Positions 17,064-25,417 of a stretch of 64,000 nucleotides of DNA are shown here, piece by piece. The stretch's first letter is position 1, and every line of letters begins with the position of its first letter. The position numbers and the translations under genes are program-made. The notes beneath the pieces are model-generated. The model was not told the DNA's origin. It made no database searches and worked only from the letters and a program-made list of their open reading frames with translations. Source of the stretch: an uncultured Oscillospiraceae bacterium (GTDB lineage Bacteria; Bacillota; Clostridia; Oscillospirales; Oscillospiraceae); the NCBI GenBank assembly GCA_934646185.1, contig CAKUEH010000011.1, forward strand, positions 7,910-71,909, written 5' to 3'.

Positions 17064-18278
17064 TTGAAGCGCTGGTTGATAACGGGACTGCTTGCTCTGC
17101 TGCTGCTCGCGGCCCTGTGCGGGTGCAGCAGACTGGTCCCGTCCTCCTATACGCTCGTGACCCCGCATGACGCGGGCACGAAGACCGAGCCGCAGAGCGA
17201 CGTGCTGACGGTCTACGACTACAAAACGCTCAAAAACGCCCTGCGGACGCTCGTGCAGAACGGCGTGGAGCATGGCGTGATTCACACGAACCAGTATTCC
17301 GGCGATGTGGAGGAGGATCTTCCGGCAGCGGTCTACGAATTTGCGCGCGAGGATCCGATCGGCGCCTATGCCATCGACTATATCACGCACGACTGCACGC
17401 TCATCGTCGCCTATTATGAGATCAAGATCGACATCACGTTCCGCGACGTGCTCACGCCGCTGGACGAGATCGAGTATGTAGGCGGCGAGACGGAGGCGAA
17501 CCGTCTGCTGTGCCGCGCGCTGGAAAACTACGACGATCATCTGACGCTCTACGCGACCTATCCGGGCAGGCCCGACTATGAGGCCCTCGTGCAGGACTAC
17601 TGCGACGCGCATCTGAAGGATCACGCCGCGCAGCCCGAGCTGACCGTCACGTCCTATCCCGCCGACGCGCGCAACCGCATCGTGGAGCTGGTCTTCGACT
17701 ATCCGGCCTCCCGGCTCGAACTGCGGAGCATGCAGCAGGACGTGGCCGAGAGCCTGCGCGCGGCGGAAATTTATGTCCGCTACTGCACGAGCGAAACGGA
17801 AAAGGCTGCGCTGCTGTTCACGTATCTGGCCGAGCGCTTCCCGTATCAGGAGGGCAGCAGCCGGACGCCCGTCTATTCCGCGCTCTGCCAGGGCGTCGCC
17901 GACAGCAAAAGCATGGCGCAGAGCTGGCAGCTGCTGTGCGACGAGGCGGGGCTCACCTGCCAGACCGTCAGCGGCATGCGCGGCGGCGAGAGCTATTACT
18001 GGAACATCATGAAGCTCGACGGCGGCTACTGCCATGTTGATATCCTGCGCGATCTGCTCGGCGGCGGAACGCTCCGTCTGCGCTACGACGAGGATATGAC
18101 CGGCGAGTATTACTGGGATCAGCCCCAGATGCCCGCCTGCCCGGCGCCGGTCCCGGAAGAGGAGCCGCCTGCGGAAGAGCAGCCAGAGCAGACCGAGCCC
18201 GGCGAGTCCGCGCCGCCCGAAGAGACGCCTGCCCAGCCGGACGGCACCCAGCCCGTCTCCCCGGACGAGCCGTCATAA
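17064..18278 (+). CDS. Lipoprotein with a degenerate transglutaminase-like domain
   Basis: A TTG start follows AAGGAGGG. The signal peptide ends in LAALCGC, a lipobox with Cys at about residue 20. The C-terminal half carries a transglutaminase-fold core: SALCQGVADSKSM supplies the Cys near residue 275, and YYWNIMKLDGGYCHVDI corresponds to the usual HAWN...W.HVD block. The catalytic His of HAWN is replaced by Tyr near 311, so peptidase activity is doubtful and a binding role is more likely. A Pro/Glu-rich tail ends the protein. The substrate is unknown. Confidence 0.8.
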   Translation: MKRWLITGLLALLLLAALCGCSRLVPSSYTLVTPHDAGTKTEPQSDVLTVYDYKTLKNALRTLVQNGVEHGVIHTNQYSGDVEEDLPAAVYEFAREDPIGAYAIDYITHDCTLIVAYYEIKIDITFRDVLTPLDEIEYVGGETEANRLLCRALENYDDHLTLYATYPGRPDYEALVQDYCDAHLKDHAAQPELTVTSYPADARNRIVELVFDYPASRLELRSMQQDVAESLRAAEIYVRYCTSETEKAALLFTYLAERFPYQEGSSRTPVYSALCQGVADSKSMAQSWQLLCDEAGLTCQTVSGMRGGESYYWNIMKLDGGYCHVDILRDLLGGGTLRLRYDEDMTGEYYWDQPQMPACPAPVPEEEPPAEEQPEQTEPGESAPPEETPAQPDGTQPVSPDEPS

Positions 18279-18285
18279 CACACAA

Positions 18286-18315
18286 AAGCGGCGGAGCGCA
18301 TGCGCTCCGCCGCTT
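18286..18315. terminator. Bidirectional hairpin between convergent genes
   Basis: A perfect 30-base palindrome (18286-18300 with 18301-18315) lies between the stop codons of the transglutaminase-like lipoprotein and the small minus-strand gene, 7 and 5 bases from them. AAAA precedes it on the left, giving T residues for the minus transcript. Confidence 0.8.
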
Positions 18316-18320
18316 CGTGC

Positions 18321-18554
18321 TCATTTTTTCGCCTCTCCGCCCGCCAGATCGAACATCGCCTTGCTGCGGCGCGCGAAGTGGCCGACCTTCGGCATGCCCT
18401 GCGCGATAGCAGGATAGACATTGTCGGTGTCGGCGGTTTTCTGGATGTTGTACGTGCCGTACTGGTTGACCATGTCGAAGCAGTCGTCCGGCTGGCCGGG
18501 AAATTCATGGTTCATGGGCGTTGGATCATAGCGGAATGTTTCGTCGTTTTCCAT
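18321..18554 (-). CDS. Small conserved-looking protein, 77 residues
   Basis: The ATG at 18554 has GAGG eight bases upstream; a GTG three codons earlier would overlap that site and is less likely. The product is acidic at the start, contains FPGQPDDCFDMVNQYGTYN and ends in a basic helix before EAKK. There is no signal peptide or membrane segment. I recall similar short proteins in Oscillospiraceae but no function. It is closed by its own terminator and is convergent with the preceding gene. Confidence 0.65.
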   Translation of the reverse strand: MENDETFRYDPTPMNHEFPGQPDDCFDMVNQYGTYNIQKTADTDNVYPAIAQGMPKVGHFARRSKAMFDLAGGEAKK

Positions 18555-18629
18555 AAGCGTCACCTCAATGACAGCTTTTGCGGAAACGCTTCTTTTATGC
18601 GAAAAACCAATGAAAAGCGAATGCAGTTG

Positions 18630-18810
18630 GTAGGGGCGGGGCTCTGCTCCGCCCGCTGGGTGGCCGTAAATTTATCTGGTACTCTGTAGGGGCCGATGCC
18701 CACATCGGCCCACTGACAGCGCATACGGATTTGCATCGGCATTATGCTTTTGCTGCCGCCTGCCGCGACCTCTCAGCCGCTTCGCGCCAGCCCCCTTTGA
18801 AAGGGAAGCT
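18630..18810. repeat. Fragments of palindromic repeat families A and B
   Basis: The 270-base gap between two minus-strand genes holds a GTAGGGGCGG...CCGCCCGC palindrome at 18630-18656, a single family B arm at 18686-18711 identical to those at 48373, and a piece of family A at about 18768-18810. No promoter or gene is evident within these fragments. Confidence 0.7.
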
Positions 18811-18824
18811 CAGGGCCTCCTGCG

Positions 18825-19685
18825 TCAGACCAGCATCAGCAGTGTGCCTCCGACGACGGCGGCGAGGCCGAGGGCGGATTTTTTCGTCAGCTTTTCATGG
18901 AACACGAGCCAGGAGAACAGGATGGTCACCAGAATGCTCAGCTTGTCGATGGGCGCGACGACGCTGGCCGGGCCGTCCTGCAGCGCCTTGTAATAGCACA
19001 GCCAGCTTCCGCCCGTGGACAGGCCGGACAGGCAGATGAATCCGAGCTCGTTTTTCGGCACCGCGCGCACGAGCTTACCCTTGCCCGTCACGAACACCAT
19101 CATCCACGACATCACGAGCACCACGCCCGTGCGGATCGCCGTGCCGAGATTCGATTCGACGCCGGAAATGCCGATCTTGCCGAGGATGGAGGTCAGACTT
19201 GCGAACACGGCGGAGCCCGCCGCGTACAGAAGCCAGCTTGCGCCGGACTTCGCCGCGCCGTCCGACTGCTTTTTTTCGATCATGAGATACGTGCCTGCCG
19301 CGATCAGCACGATGCCCGCGCCCTTCGCGAGGCTCAAAGACTCATGCAGGAAAATGACCGCGAGCAGAATGGTCAGGACCGTGCTGGACTTGTCGACCGG
19401 CACGACCTTGTTGATATCGCCGATCTGCAGCGCGCGGAAATAGCACAGCCAGCTCGCGCCGGTCGCAAGGCCGGACAGGATCAGAAACAGCAGCGTTTTC
19501 CCACTGATTGCGGAAAGCTGCGCCTGCGAGCCGACGATGAACACCATCAGCCATGAAAAGGCCAGCACCACGATCGTCCGGATCGCGGTCGCGACCGTGG
19601 AATCCGCCTTCCGGATGCCGCACTTGGCCAGCACCGCCGTCAGTCCCGCAAACAGCGCCGAGCCGAACGCATAGAAAATCCACAT
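18825..19685 (-). CDS. EamA family transporter (drug/metabolite transporter superfamily)
   Basis: The 286-residue protein has ten hydrophobic segments in two EamA repeats; both halves contain the same block, LSGLATGASWLCYFRALQ in the first and LSGLSTGGSWLCYYKALQ in the second. I chose the ATG at 19685 because GGAG lies about 8 bases upstream and the first membrane segment starts there; the frame continues 38 codons upstream without hydrophobic character. The substrate cannot be told from the sequence. It is a single gene near the MATE operon. Confidence 0.9.
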   Translation of the reverse strand: MWIFYAFGSALFAGLTAVLAKCGIRKADSTVATAIRTIVVLAFSWLMVFIVGSQAQLSAISGKTLLFLILSGLATGASWLCYFRALQIGDINKVVPVDKSSTVLTILLAVIFLHESLSLAKGAGIVLIAAGTYLMIEKKQSDGAAKSGASWLLYAAGSAVFASLTSILGKIGISGVESNLGTAIRTGVVLVMSWMMVFVTGKGKLVRAVPKNELGFICLSGLSTGGSWLCYYKALQDGPASVVAPIDKLSILVTILFSWLVFHEKLTKKSALGLAAVVGGTLLMLV

Positions 19686-19795
19686 AGTCCCCACTCCTTC
19701 AAAATACGAATCGACGGCCCGCCGAAGCGAGCCGTCTCCTATTCTAGCACGTTTCATCCCAAATGCACGCTTTTTTGAAAAAATCACGGGCCGGA

Positions 19796-21133
19796 TCACA
19801 TATAATGATACTTCTTCCGCTTCGCGAACAGGAAGCTCACGGAGAGGATCGTCGCGAAGACCTCCGCGACCGTGATGGCGTACCAGATGCCGTCGACGTC
19901 AAAGATCAGAGGCAGGATGAGCACGGAGGCCGTCTGGAACACGAGTGTCCGCAAAAAGGAGATCACAGCAGAAATGAGCCCGTTGTTCAGCGCCGTAAAG
20001 AACGACGAGGCGAAGATGTTGAACCCCGCGAACAAAAACGCGAACGAGAACAGCCGGAACGCATGACACGTCAGCGTATGGAGCCCCTCGTCATATCCGA
20101 CGAACAGCTTCGCCAGCGGCGCGGCCAGCAGTCTTGCCAGCAGCGTCAGCACCGCGCCGGAGGCGCACATCAGTAAAACGCTCTTTTTGAGCATGTTTTT
20201 GAGCTCGGCGTGGTTCTGCGCGCCGTAGTGGAAGCCGACGATGGGCGCGCAGCCGATGGAGTAGCCGATGTCGATGGCAATAAAGATGAACTGCACGTAC
20301 ATCAGAACGCCGTAGGCTGAAACGCCGTCCTCGCCGATGTATTTGAGCAGCTGAAAGTTATAGAGCATGCTGACGATGGACGAGGAGATATTGCTCATCA
20401 GCTCGGACGAGCCGTTGCCGCAGGCATTCAGCAGCGGCCGCAGCTCCAGCCGCGTTTTAACGAGCCGGAGTCTGCTTGTATTCGGACGCAGGAAATAAAC
20501 CAGCGGGAACAGCCCGCCCACGCACTGGCTCAGGCCCGTCGCAATGGCCGCGCCCGCGATGCCCCAGCGGAAGACCGCGACGAACAGCGCGTCGAGCGCC
20601 ATATTCGTCACGCCTGCCGCGACCGTCGCGGCAAGGCCCAGCTTCGGCTTTTCCGCCGCGATCAGGAAGCTCTGGAACACGTTCTGCAGCATGAACGCGC
20701 CTGTAAACGCGGTGACGATCCGGCCATAGCGCACGCAGTCGTCCAGCATTTCCGGCGTCGCGCCGAGAAACTGCGCCACCGGCCGCATGAACGCAACGCC
20801 GATCGCCGAAAGCAGAACGCCGAGCAGCGCCGTAAAGAGGATCATCATGGAAAAAATGCGGTTGGCCTCCTCCTGCCGTCCCTCGCCGAGCGTCTTGGAC
20901 ACGAGCGCGGTGCCGCCCGTGCCGATCATGAAGCCGATGCCGCCCAGCACCATGATGAACGGCATGACGAGATTGATCGCCGCGAAGGCCGTCTTTCCGG
21001 CGAAATTCGAGACGAACAGCCCATCCACCACGCCGTAGATCGACGTGAAGATCATCATGACGATGGACGGAAAGACAAACCGCAGCAGCTTTTGATACGT
21101 GAAATGATCGGATAATTGAATTTGCTTTTTCAT
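19796..21133 (-). CDS. MATE family efflux transporter
   Basis: The 445-residue protein has the twelve hydrophobic segments of the MATE family. The first half contains FPSIVMMIFTSIYGVVDGLFVS and GIGFMIGTGGTALVSKTLGEG, both typical of the DinF/NorM-type clade found in Firmicutes. It exports cationic drugs or metabolites in exchange for Na+ or H+. Its start is only 4 bases after the stop of the MarR gene and has no good ribosome binding site, so its translation is probably coupled to the regulator. It should be under MarR control. Confidence 0.93.
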   Translation of the reverse strand: MKKQIQLSDHFTYQKLLRFVFPSIVMMIFTSIYGVVDGLFVSNFAGKTAFAAINLVMPFIMVLGGIGFMIGTGGTALVSKTLGEGRQEEANRIFSMMILFTALLGVLLSAIGVAFMRPVAQFLGATPEMLDDCVRYGRIVTAFTGAFMLQNVFQSFLIAAEKPKLGLAATVAAGVTNMALDALFVAVFRWGIAGAAIATGLSQCVGGLFPLVYFLRPNTSRLRLVKTRLELRPLLNACGNGSSELMSNISSSIVSMLYNFQLLKYIGEDGVSAYGVLMYVQFIFIAIDIGYSIGCAPIVGFHYGAQNHAELKNMLKKSVLLMCASGAVLTLLARLLAAPLAKLFVGYDEGLHTLTCHAFRLFSFAFLFAGFNIFASSFFTALNNGLISAVISFLRTLVFQTASVLILPLIFDVDGIWYAITVAEVFATILSVSFLFAKRKKYHYM

Positions 21134-21137
21134 GGGG

Positions 21138-21608
21138 TTATTTCTGTGCCGCCTGCTCCGGCGGCAGTTCTCCTTTTTTCAGTTGTTGCTCAAGCAGCGC
21201 GCGGAAGCGGCCGGTCAGCCGGATGAGCGCGCCGCGCTCGTCCGGCGTCATCGCGCGCAGCGCCGCGGCCTCCGCCTCCGGGATGCGGTCGACGCGCGCG
21301 CGGGCAAGCTGCTCGCCCTTCGGCGTCAGCCGTACGAGCTTGCTGCGCTGGTCGGTGCCGGATGAAAGCGCAAGATAGCCCTCTGCGACGAGCTTTTTGA
21401 GCGCGGAGTTGACCGTCTGCTTCGGCTCTGCCAGAAACTCGCAGAGCCCCGCCTGCGTAAACGATCTGTCCTCCACGCGCAGCGTGTAGAGAATCCAGAA
21501 CGCACACTCCGCCATGCCGCAGTGCTTCGCGGCGCCGCGGTAGAGATCGTCGAGCTTCTTCATTTCCACATTATATGCCATCAGCGTCTGATGCGAGATC
21601 GTATCCAT
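21138..21608 (-). CDS. MarR family transcriptional regulator
   Basis: The 156-residue protein has the winged-helix core of MarR: QAGLCEFLAEPKQTVNSALKKLVAEGYL forms helices 3 and 4, and SGTDQRSKLVRLTPKGEQLA the wing with its conserved DxR. It probably represses itself and the MATE gene downstream. The ATG at 21608 is preceded by AGGAGGG; the longer frame to 21674 would run through the promoter. An inverted repeat that could be its operator lies at the promoter. Confidence 0.93.
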   Translation of the reverse strand: MDTISHQTLMAYNVEMKKLDDLYRGAAKHCGMAECAFWILYTLRVEDRSFTQAGLCEFLAEPKQTVNSALKKLVAEGYLALSSGTDQRSKLVRLTPKGEQLARARVDRIPEAEAAALRAMTPDERGALIRLTGRFRALLEQQLKKGELPPEQAAQK

Positions 21609-21626
21609 TCCAATCCCTCCTGAATG

Positions 21627-21674
21627 TCCGAAATCAGACCATCGAAGTATAGTCCGATTTCGGATATTTGTCAA
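21627..21674 (-). promoter_or_regulatory. Promoter and probable MarR operator
   Basis: On the minus strand TTGACA (21669-21674) and TATACT (21646-21651) are 17 bases apart. TCCGAAATC (21627-21635) and GATTTCGGA (21656-21664) form a 9-bp inverted repeat that covers the promoter spacer and the transcription start, a classic place for an autorepressor. Binding by the MarR protein is inferred. Confidence 0.75.
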
Positions 21675-21725
21675 GCCCCTCTTTTGACATCGTAAAAAAA
21701 GAGGGGATCAGCAGAACAAAGGGGC

Positions 21726-21786
21726 TTGACAGCGTAACAGTGTTATGCTATCATACAGACCGTAACAATGTTACGTAACACTGTTC
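21726..21786 (+). promoter_or_regulatory. Promoter with three copies of a GTAACANTGTTA operator
   Basis: TTGACA (21726-21731) and TATCAT (21749-21754) are 17 bases apart. The palindrome GTAACANTGTTA occurs at 21734-21745 inside the spacer, at 21762-21773 just after the -10, and in near-complete form at 21775-21786. The DUF4004 regulator encoded immediately downstream is the likely ligand, giving autoregulation. Confidence 0.8.
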
Positions 21787-21801
21787 CAAAGGAGGCCGAC
21801 G

Positions 21802-22191
21802 ATGGACGAGGATCTGATTTCCAAAAAGGAGCTGCTGGAGCGCTACGGGATCTCGTATGGCGCGCTGTACCGCTGGAAGCGGATGGGCCTGATCCCGGAG
21901 AGCTGGTTCCTGCGGCGCTCCACGCCGAACGGGCAGGAGACCTATTTCCACACGAAGCAGATCTGCCTGCGTGTGGAGCGGATTCTGGAAAGCAAGGAGC
22001 GCGTCTCGCTCGATGCGCTGGCAGCGGAGCTGGCCGGGCAGAAGCAGGCGGCCGCCGCACGGCGAACGCTGGTGCTGGAGACAAAGTACGGACTGAAGTC
22101 CTATCCCCTCGACGAGCTTTTACATCTGTATCTGGCCGAGGGCGAACACAAAACCGATATACTGGAGCATCTGAAGGAGGAAGCATTATGA
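21802..22191 (+). CDS. yhbD: YhbD family (DUF4004) MerR-like regulator
   Basis: The 129-residue protein begins with a MerR-like winged helix, SKKELLERYGISYGALYRWKRMGLIP, followed by the conserved ESWFLRRSTPNGQETYFHT and a helical C-terminal part. In Bacillus subtilis yhbD lies upstream of the bactofilin genes yhbE and yhbF, and the same order is seen here. Its stop overlaps the start of the bactofilin gene by 4 bases (ATGA). It probably controls the operon through the repeated operators upstream. Confidence 0.88.
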   Translation: MDEDLISKKELLERYGISYGALYRWKRMGLIPESWFLRRSTPNGQETYFHTKQICLRVERILESKERVSLDALAAELAGQKQAAAARRTLVLETKYGLKSYPLDELLHLYLAEGEHKTDILEHLKEEAL

Positions 22192-22958
22192 ACGAACACA
22201 TTGATATGAAGATTTCCGGCTCGAGCACCATGCCGGGCGGCGAATACCGCAGAGTCTCGATCAGCGGCGCGGGCAGAGTCAACGGCAGTCTCAAATGCGA
22301 GGAGCTGCACTGCTCCGGCGCGGCGAAAGTGCAGGGCGACGTGGACTGTGCGGGCGAGCTGCGCTCGAGCGGCGCGGGAAATGTGGACGGAAGCGTCCGC
22401 TGCGGCAGCCTGTCGGCCTCGGGCGCATTTTCCGCGCAGTCGGTTCAGGTAGAAGGGCTTGCGTCCGTCTCCGGTTCGCTGCAGACGGAGCAGGCGTTCA
22501 CGGCGGATGAGGTTAGCGCGTCCGGCTCTTTGAAGGCCGAAAGCGTCCACTGCCGGGCGTTCCGCGCATCCGGCTCGTGCCGGGTCAGCGGGGATATCGA
22601 GGCGGAGACGGCAACTTTGAGCGGCGCGGTACAGATCGGCGGACTGCTGAACGCGGAGACGGTCGAGCTCTCGGCGAACCCCGCGGTGCACATCCACGCC
22701 ATCGGCGGCGGCAGCATCCGCGTGATCCAGAAGGATACAACGACGATCCTCGGCATCTTCCATACGAGCCCCGGCTGTGCGCGCATCGGCTCGATCGAGG
22801 GCGACAACATCGAGCTGGAGAATGTCGAGGCGGAGATCGTCCGCGGCAAATACGTCCGCATCGGGCACGGCTGCCGCATCGGAACGGTCGAATACGGTAA
22901 AAATCTGGAGGCCGAGCCCGGCACCGTCAGACAAAGCACACAGACTGGCGCAAAATAA
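22188..22958 (+). CDS. Bactofilin-like polymer-forming protein
   Basis: The 256-residue protein consists of short repeated strands with Gly, Ser, Val and Ala at fixed spacing (for example VSISGAGRVNGSLKCEELHCSG), the right-handed beta-helix pattern of bactofilins. Bactofilins form cytoskeletal filaments that scaffold cell-wall enzymes, chemoreceptors or, for YhbE/YhbF, flagellar assembly. It is longer than most bactofilins and resembles two beta-helix stretches joined by a segment with AIGGGSIRVIQKDTTTI. AAGGAGG lies before its ATG, within the end of yhbD. There is only one bactofilin gene here instead of two. Confidence 0.85.
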   Translation: MNEHIDMKISGSSTMPGGEYRRVSISGAGRVNGSLKCEELHCSGAAKVQGDVDCAGELRSSGAGNVDGSVRCGSLSASGAFSAQSVQVEGLASVSGSLQTEQAFTADEVSASGSLKAESVHCRAFRASGSCRVSGDIEAETATLSGAVQIGGLLNAETVELSANPAVHIHAIGGGSIRVIQKDTTTILGIFHTSPGCARIGSIEGDNIELENVEAEIVRGKYVRIGHGCRIGTVEYGKNLEAEPGTVRQSTQTGAK

Positions 22959-23010
22959 GTGTCGATTCTGCACCAAATTGTAAATATTTCTTAACTTTCT
23001 GGGAAAAGGT

Positions 23011-23039
23011 TTGATTCCTGCGGCGATATGTGATAGAAT
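23011..23039 (+). promoter_or_regulatory. SigA-type promoter of the NAGPA-domain gene
   Basis: TTGATT (23011-23016) and TAGAAT (23034-23039) are 17 bases apart, 38 bases before the start codon. Confidence 0.65.
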
Positions 23040-23077
23040 GCGTTCATATGTGATTTTATTGATACTGGAGAGATTCG

Positions 23078-24439
23078 ATGTCACAGGTCAAACTGTTCAG
23101 CTCGACCGGCGGCGCGCGCGTAGCCAAGCGCTCCGGACGGGCGAAGAAGCAGAAGGTCAAAAAGCCCCTGAAGACGCTTGCCATCTGGCTGTTCGTCATC
23201 CTCTGCCTCGAGGCGCTGTACTTCTTCTGCGTATATACGAACAACAACTTCGTCAAAAAATGGCGGACGATTTACATCAACACCGCAATGGACACCATGC
23301 GCCACCAGTGGCTGGCGACCTATTTCATTCCCAAGGACGTCATCGACGAGGTGCGGTATGAATACGGCCTCATCAGGACCGCGACGGTCGGCGTAGAGTC
23401 CAACTCCAACTGGGGCAAGAAGACCGACGCCGCCGGGACGGACACCCCGTCGAATCCGAACGGCAGCGTCACGCACATCGCCCCCAACGTCACGCATGAG
23501 TCGGACACGAAGGAAGACGAAACGCTCACGCCCGAGGAGCAGGAAAAGCAGGCGCAGGAGAACTTCTACTCCGTCTTCTGGGAGCTGGACCGCACGTCCA
23601 TGGAGGCGTATCTGGCCGAGCATCCCGACACGCTTGCAAACGGCTGGGATCATATTTACATCAACGAGGCGGGCTTCGACGACGAAGGCACGTCCATCCA
23701 GTCCATTTTCGGCGAACAGGTGCTCGCCATCGACGCGAAGGACGGCGTTCTGCTCCTGCGCATTTCCGGCAAGGGCTACCGCGGCGTGCTGGCCGTGGGC
23801 AAGGACCCGTCGCTTCTGTCCATTGAAATGGCCACGACGCTCGGCACCGCCGGACAGCTCTCCGGCGAGATCGCCTCTGCGCACAACGGCGTGCTGGCCA
23901 TGAACGCCAACGGCTTCCTCGATCCCAACGGCGGCGGCAACGGCGGTCTGCTCGCGGGCTACACGATGTCCAACGGCACGGCCTACGGCGACCATTTCTC
24001 CGCCTATGCCTACAAGCGCATCGAGCTGCACGAGGACAACCTGTTCTATATCAAGGACGCGCTGTCTCCCGTCAGCGAGGACTGCACCGACGCGGCGGAA
24101 TTCACCCCTGCGCTCATCGTCGACGGCAGGAAGATCATGGACGATTACTGGACCGGCGAGCAGCCGCGCGCCTGCATCGGCCAGAGCGAAAAGCACGAGA
24201 TCCTCATGCTGGTCATCGAGGGTCGGTACCCACTCGAGGGCATCCTCGGCACGAGCGTCAACAACTGCTCCGAGATCCTGCTGCAGCACAAGTGCATGCA
24301 GGCCATCAACCTCGACGGCGGTTCGAGCGCCATGCTGTGGTTCGACGGCGAATATGTCACGCAGTCGTCGTCCTCCCCCCTCCGCTACATCGGCGGCCGC
24401 CCGCTGCCGAACGCATGGGTCTATAAAAAAGCACAATAA
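23078..24439 (+). CDS. Membrane-anchored phosphodiester glycosidase (NAGPA domain) protein
   Basis: The 453-residue protein has a basic cytoplasmic N-terminus, one membrane segment (about residues 32-52) and an extracellular part. The C-terminal NAGPA domain has NANGFLDP, RACIGQS and the signature AINLDGGSSAMLW. NAGPA-type domains in bacteria remove or process N-acetylglucosamine phosphodiesters in wall polymers and exopolysaccharide; B. subtilis YngK and related proteins are distant examples. A long acidic linker (TPEEQEKQAQE) lies between. It is a single gene with its own promoter and terminator. Confidence 0.9.
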   Translation: MSQVKLFSSTGGARVAKRSGRAKKQKVKKPLKTLAIWLFVILCLEALYFFCVYTNNNFVKKWRTIYINTAMDTMRHQWLATYFIPKDVIDEVRYEYGLIRTATVGVESNSNWGKKTDAAGTDTPSNPNGSVTHIAPNVTHESDTKEDETLTPEEQEKQAQENFYSVFWELDRTSMEAYLAEHPDTLANGWDHIYINEAGFDDEGTSIQSIFGEQVLAIDAKDGVLLLRISGKGYRGVLAVGKDPSLLSIEMATTLGTAGQLSGEIASAHNGVLAMNANGFLDPNGGGNGGLLAGYTMSNGTAYGDHFSAYAYKRIELHEDNLFYIKDALSPVSEDCTDAAEFTPALIVDGRKIMDDYWTGEQPRACIGQSEKHEILMLVIEGRYPLEGILGTSVNNCSEILLQHKCMQAINLDGGSSAMLWFDGEYVTQSSSSPLRYIGGRPLPNAWVYKKAQ

Positions 24440-24451
24440 ATAAAAACCGCA

Positions 24452-24474
24452 GCCCCCGGCGTTTTGCCGGGGGC
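24452..24474 (+). terminator. Hairpin terminator of the NAGPA-domain gene
   Basis: A 9-bp GC-only stem (24452-24460 with 24466-24474) with a GTTTT loop lies 13 bases after the stop; the T-tract after it is weak (GCGCTGTTT). Confidence 0.7.
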
Positions 24475-24499
24475 CGCGCTGTTTCAAAACGTACCCCAA

Positions 24500-24567
24500 A
24501 GCCTCCCCTGCAAGGGGCGCCCTTGGGCCCGCGTGCGTATAAAAAAGCCTCCCCTGCAAGGGGAGGC
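24500..24567 (-). terminator. Family A end module used as terminator of the PRTase gene
   Basis: Two copies of the family A end hairpin, the second of them GCCTCCCCT-GCA-AGGGGAGGC at 24547-24567, lie between convergent genes. Read on the minus strand, the second is followed by TTTTTT (24541-24546), which makes it a complete intrinsic terminator 38 bases past the phosphoribosyltransferase stop. Confidence 0.75.
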
Positions 24568-24604
24568 GTTCTGTGTTTCCGTGGATCTTTCCGGTTTCGC
24601 GCCG

Positions 24605-25162
24605 TTATTCCTTGACCGTGCCGTCGGCGTTGAAGACGGGGAGCTTGTTGAGGTAGACGATATCCTTGCGCGCCTGCGCGTCGCCCTCGGCGAGAACGGC
24701 CATACGGCCCGCGACCGTGCCGCCTGCCTTTTCGACCAGCTCTTCCATCGCGCGCAGCGATTCGCCGGTGGAAATGACGTCGTCAACGATCAGCACGCGC
24801 TTGCCGCGGATCTTGTCGGCCTCTTCGCCGGACAGATACAGATCCTGATCGTGCTGCGTCGTGATGGAACGGACCGTCACGTGCAGCGGGCGGGGCATGT
24901 AGACCTTCAGACCCTTGCGGGCGACGAAATATTCCTTCGCGCCGGACTGGCGGGCCATCTCGTGGATCAGAGGGATGCTCTTGGCCTCGGCCGTGAGCAG
25001 ATAATCGTAGTCCTTCGGCGCTCTTGCCAGCAGCTCGCGCGCGCAGGCGACGGTGATCTCCGCGTCGCCGAACATGACGAACGCGCCGATGTACAGATCA
25101 TCGGATACCTTACACAGCGGCAGATCCCGGTCAAGACCGGCAATGTTCATTCTATATTTCAT
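24605..25162 (-). CDS. Purine-type phosphoribosyltransferase (Apt-like)
   Basis: The 185-residue enzyme should convert a purine base and PRPP to the nucleotide. The PRPP loop reads VLIVDDVISTGESL near residues 122-135, and the flexible-loop region is around KVYMPRP. It resembles adenine phosphoribosyltransferase, but the base specificity cannot be fixed from the sequence. AAGGAG lies 10 bases before the start. It is divergent from an NCS2 purine permease across a 282-base gap, which supports a joint role in base salvage. Confidence 0.88.
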   Translation of the reverse strand: MKYRMNIAGLDRDLPLCKVSDDLYIGAFVMFGDAEITVACARELLARAPKDYDYLLTAEAKSIPLIHEMARQSGAKEYFVARKGLKVYMPRPLHVTVRSITTQHDQDLYLSGEEADKIRGKRVLIVDDVISTGESLRAMEELVEKAGGTVAGRMAVLAEGDAQARKDIVYLNKLPVFNADGTVKE

Positions 25163-25214
25163 CCAGAATCTTCTCCTTCATATCCTTCATGCGTCGGGTT
25201 CTTCCCAAAAAAGT

Positions 25215-25243
25215 ATTATACCGGTCAAGCGTCGGCTTGTCAA
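25215..25243 (-). promoter_or_regulatory. SigA-type promoter of the PRTase gene
   Basis: On the minus strand TTGACA (25238-25243) and TATAAT (25215-25220) are 17 bases apart, a consensus promoter 52 bases before the start codon. Confidence 0.85.
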
Positions 25244-25342
25244 TTCCTTCTTCGGTTTCGATTTTTTCGCTATTGGCGAAAACAACATATTTTTTGTGCA
25301 GTAGTGTAAATTTTCCGTGAACTTTTTTGTTGGTATCGACGC

Positions 25343-25371
25343 TTGTATTTGTATGCGTGTTCCTCTATAAT
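25343..25371 (+). promoter_or_regulatory. SigA-type promoter of the NCS2 permease gene
   Basis: TTGTAT (25343-25348) and TATAAT (25366-25371) are 17 bases apart. The transcript would start near 25378. Confidence 0.75.
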
Positions 25372-25387
25372 CAAACTGTCAGAAAGT

Positions 25388-25417
25388 CTGGCAGGCTAAA
25401 ATTTTTTTGCCTGCCAG
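25388..25417 (+). promoter_or_regulatory. 5'-leader hairpin before the NCS2 permease
   Basis: CTGGCAGGC (25388-25396) pairs perfectly with GCCTGCCAG (25409-25417) around a loop rich in A and T. It lies at the very 5' end of the mRNA and ends about 10 bases before the ribosome binding site. No purine riboswitch sequence is visible. It could stabilise the mRNA or control initiation. Confidence 0.5.
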
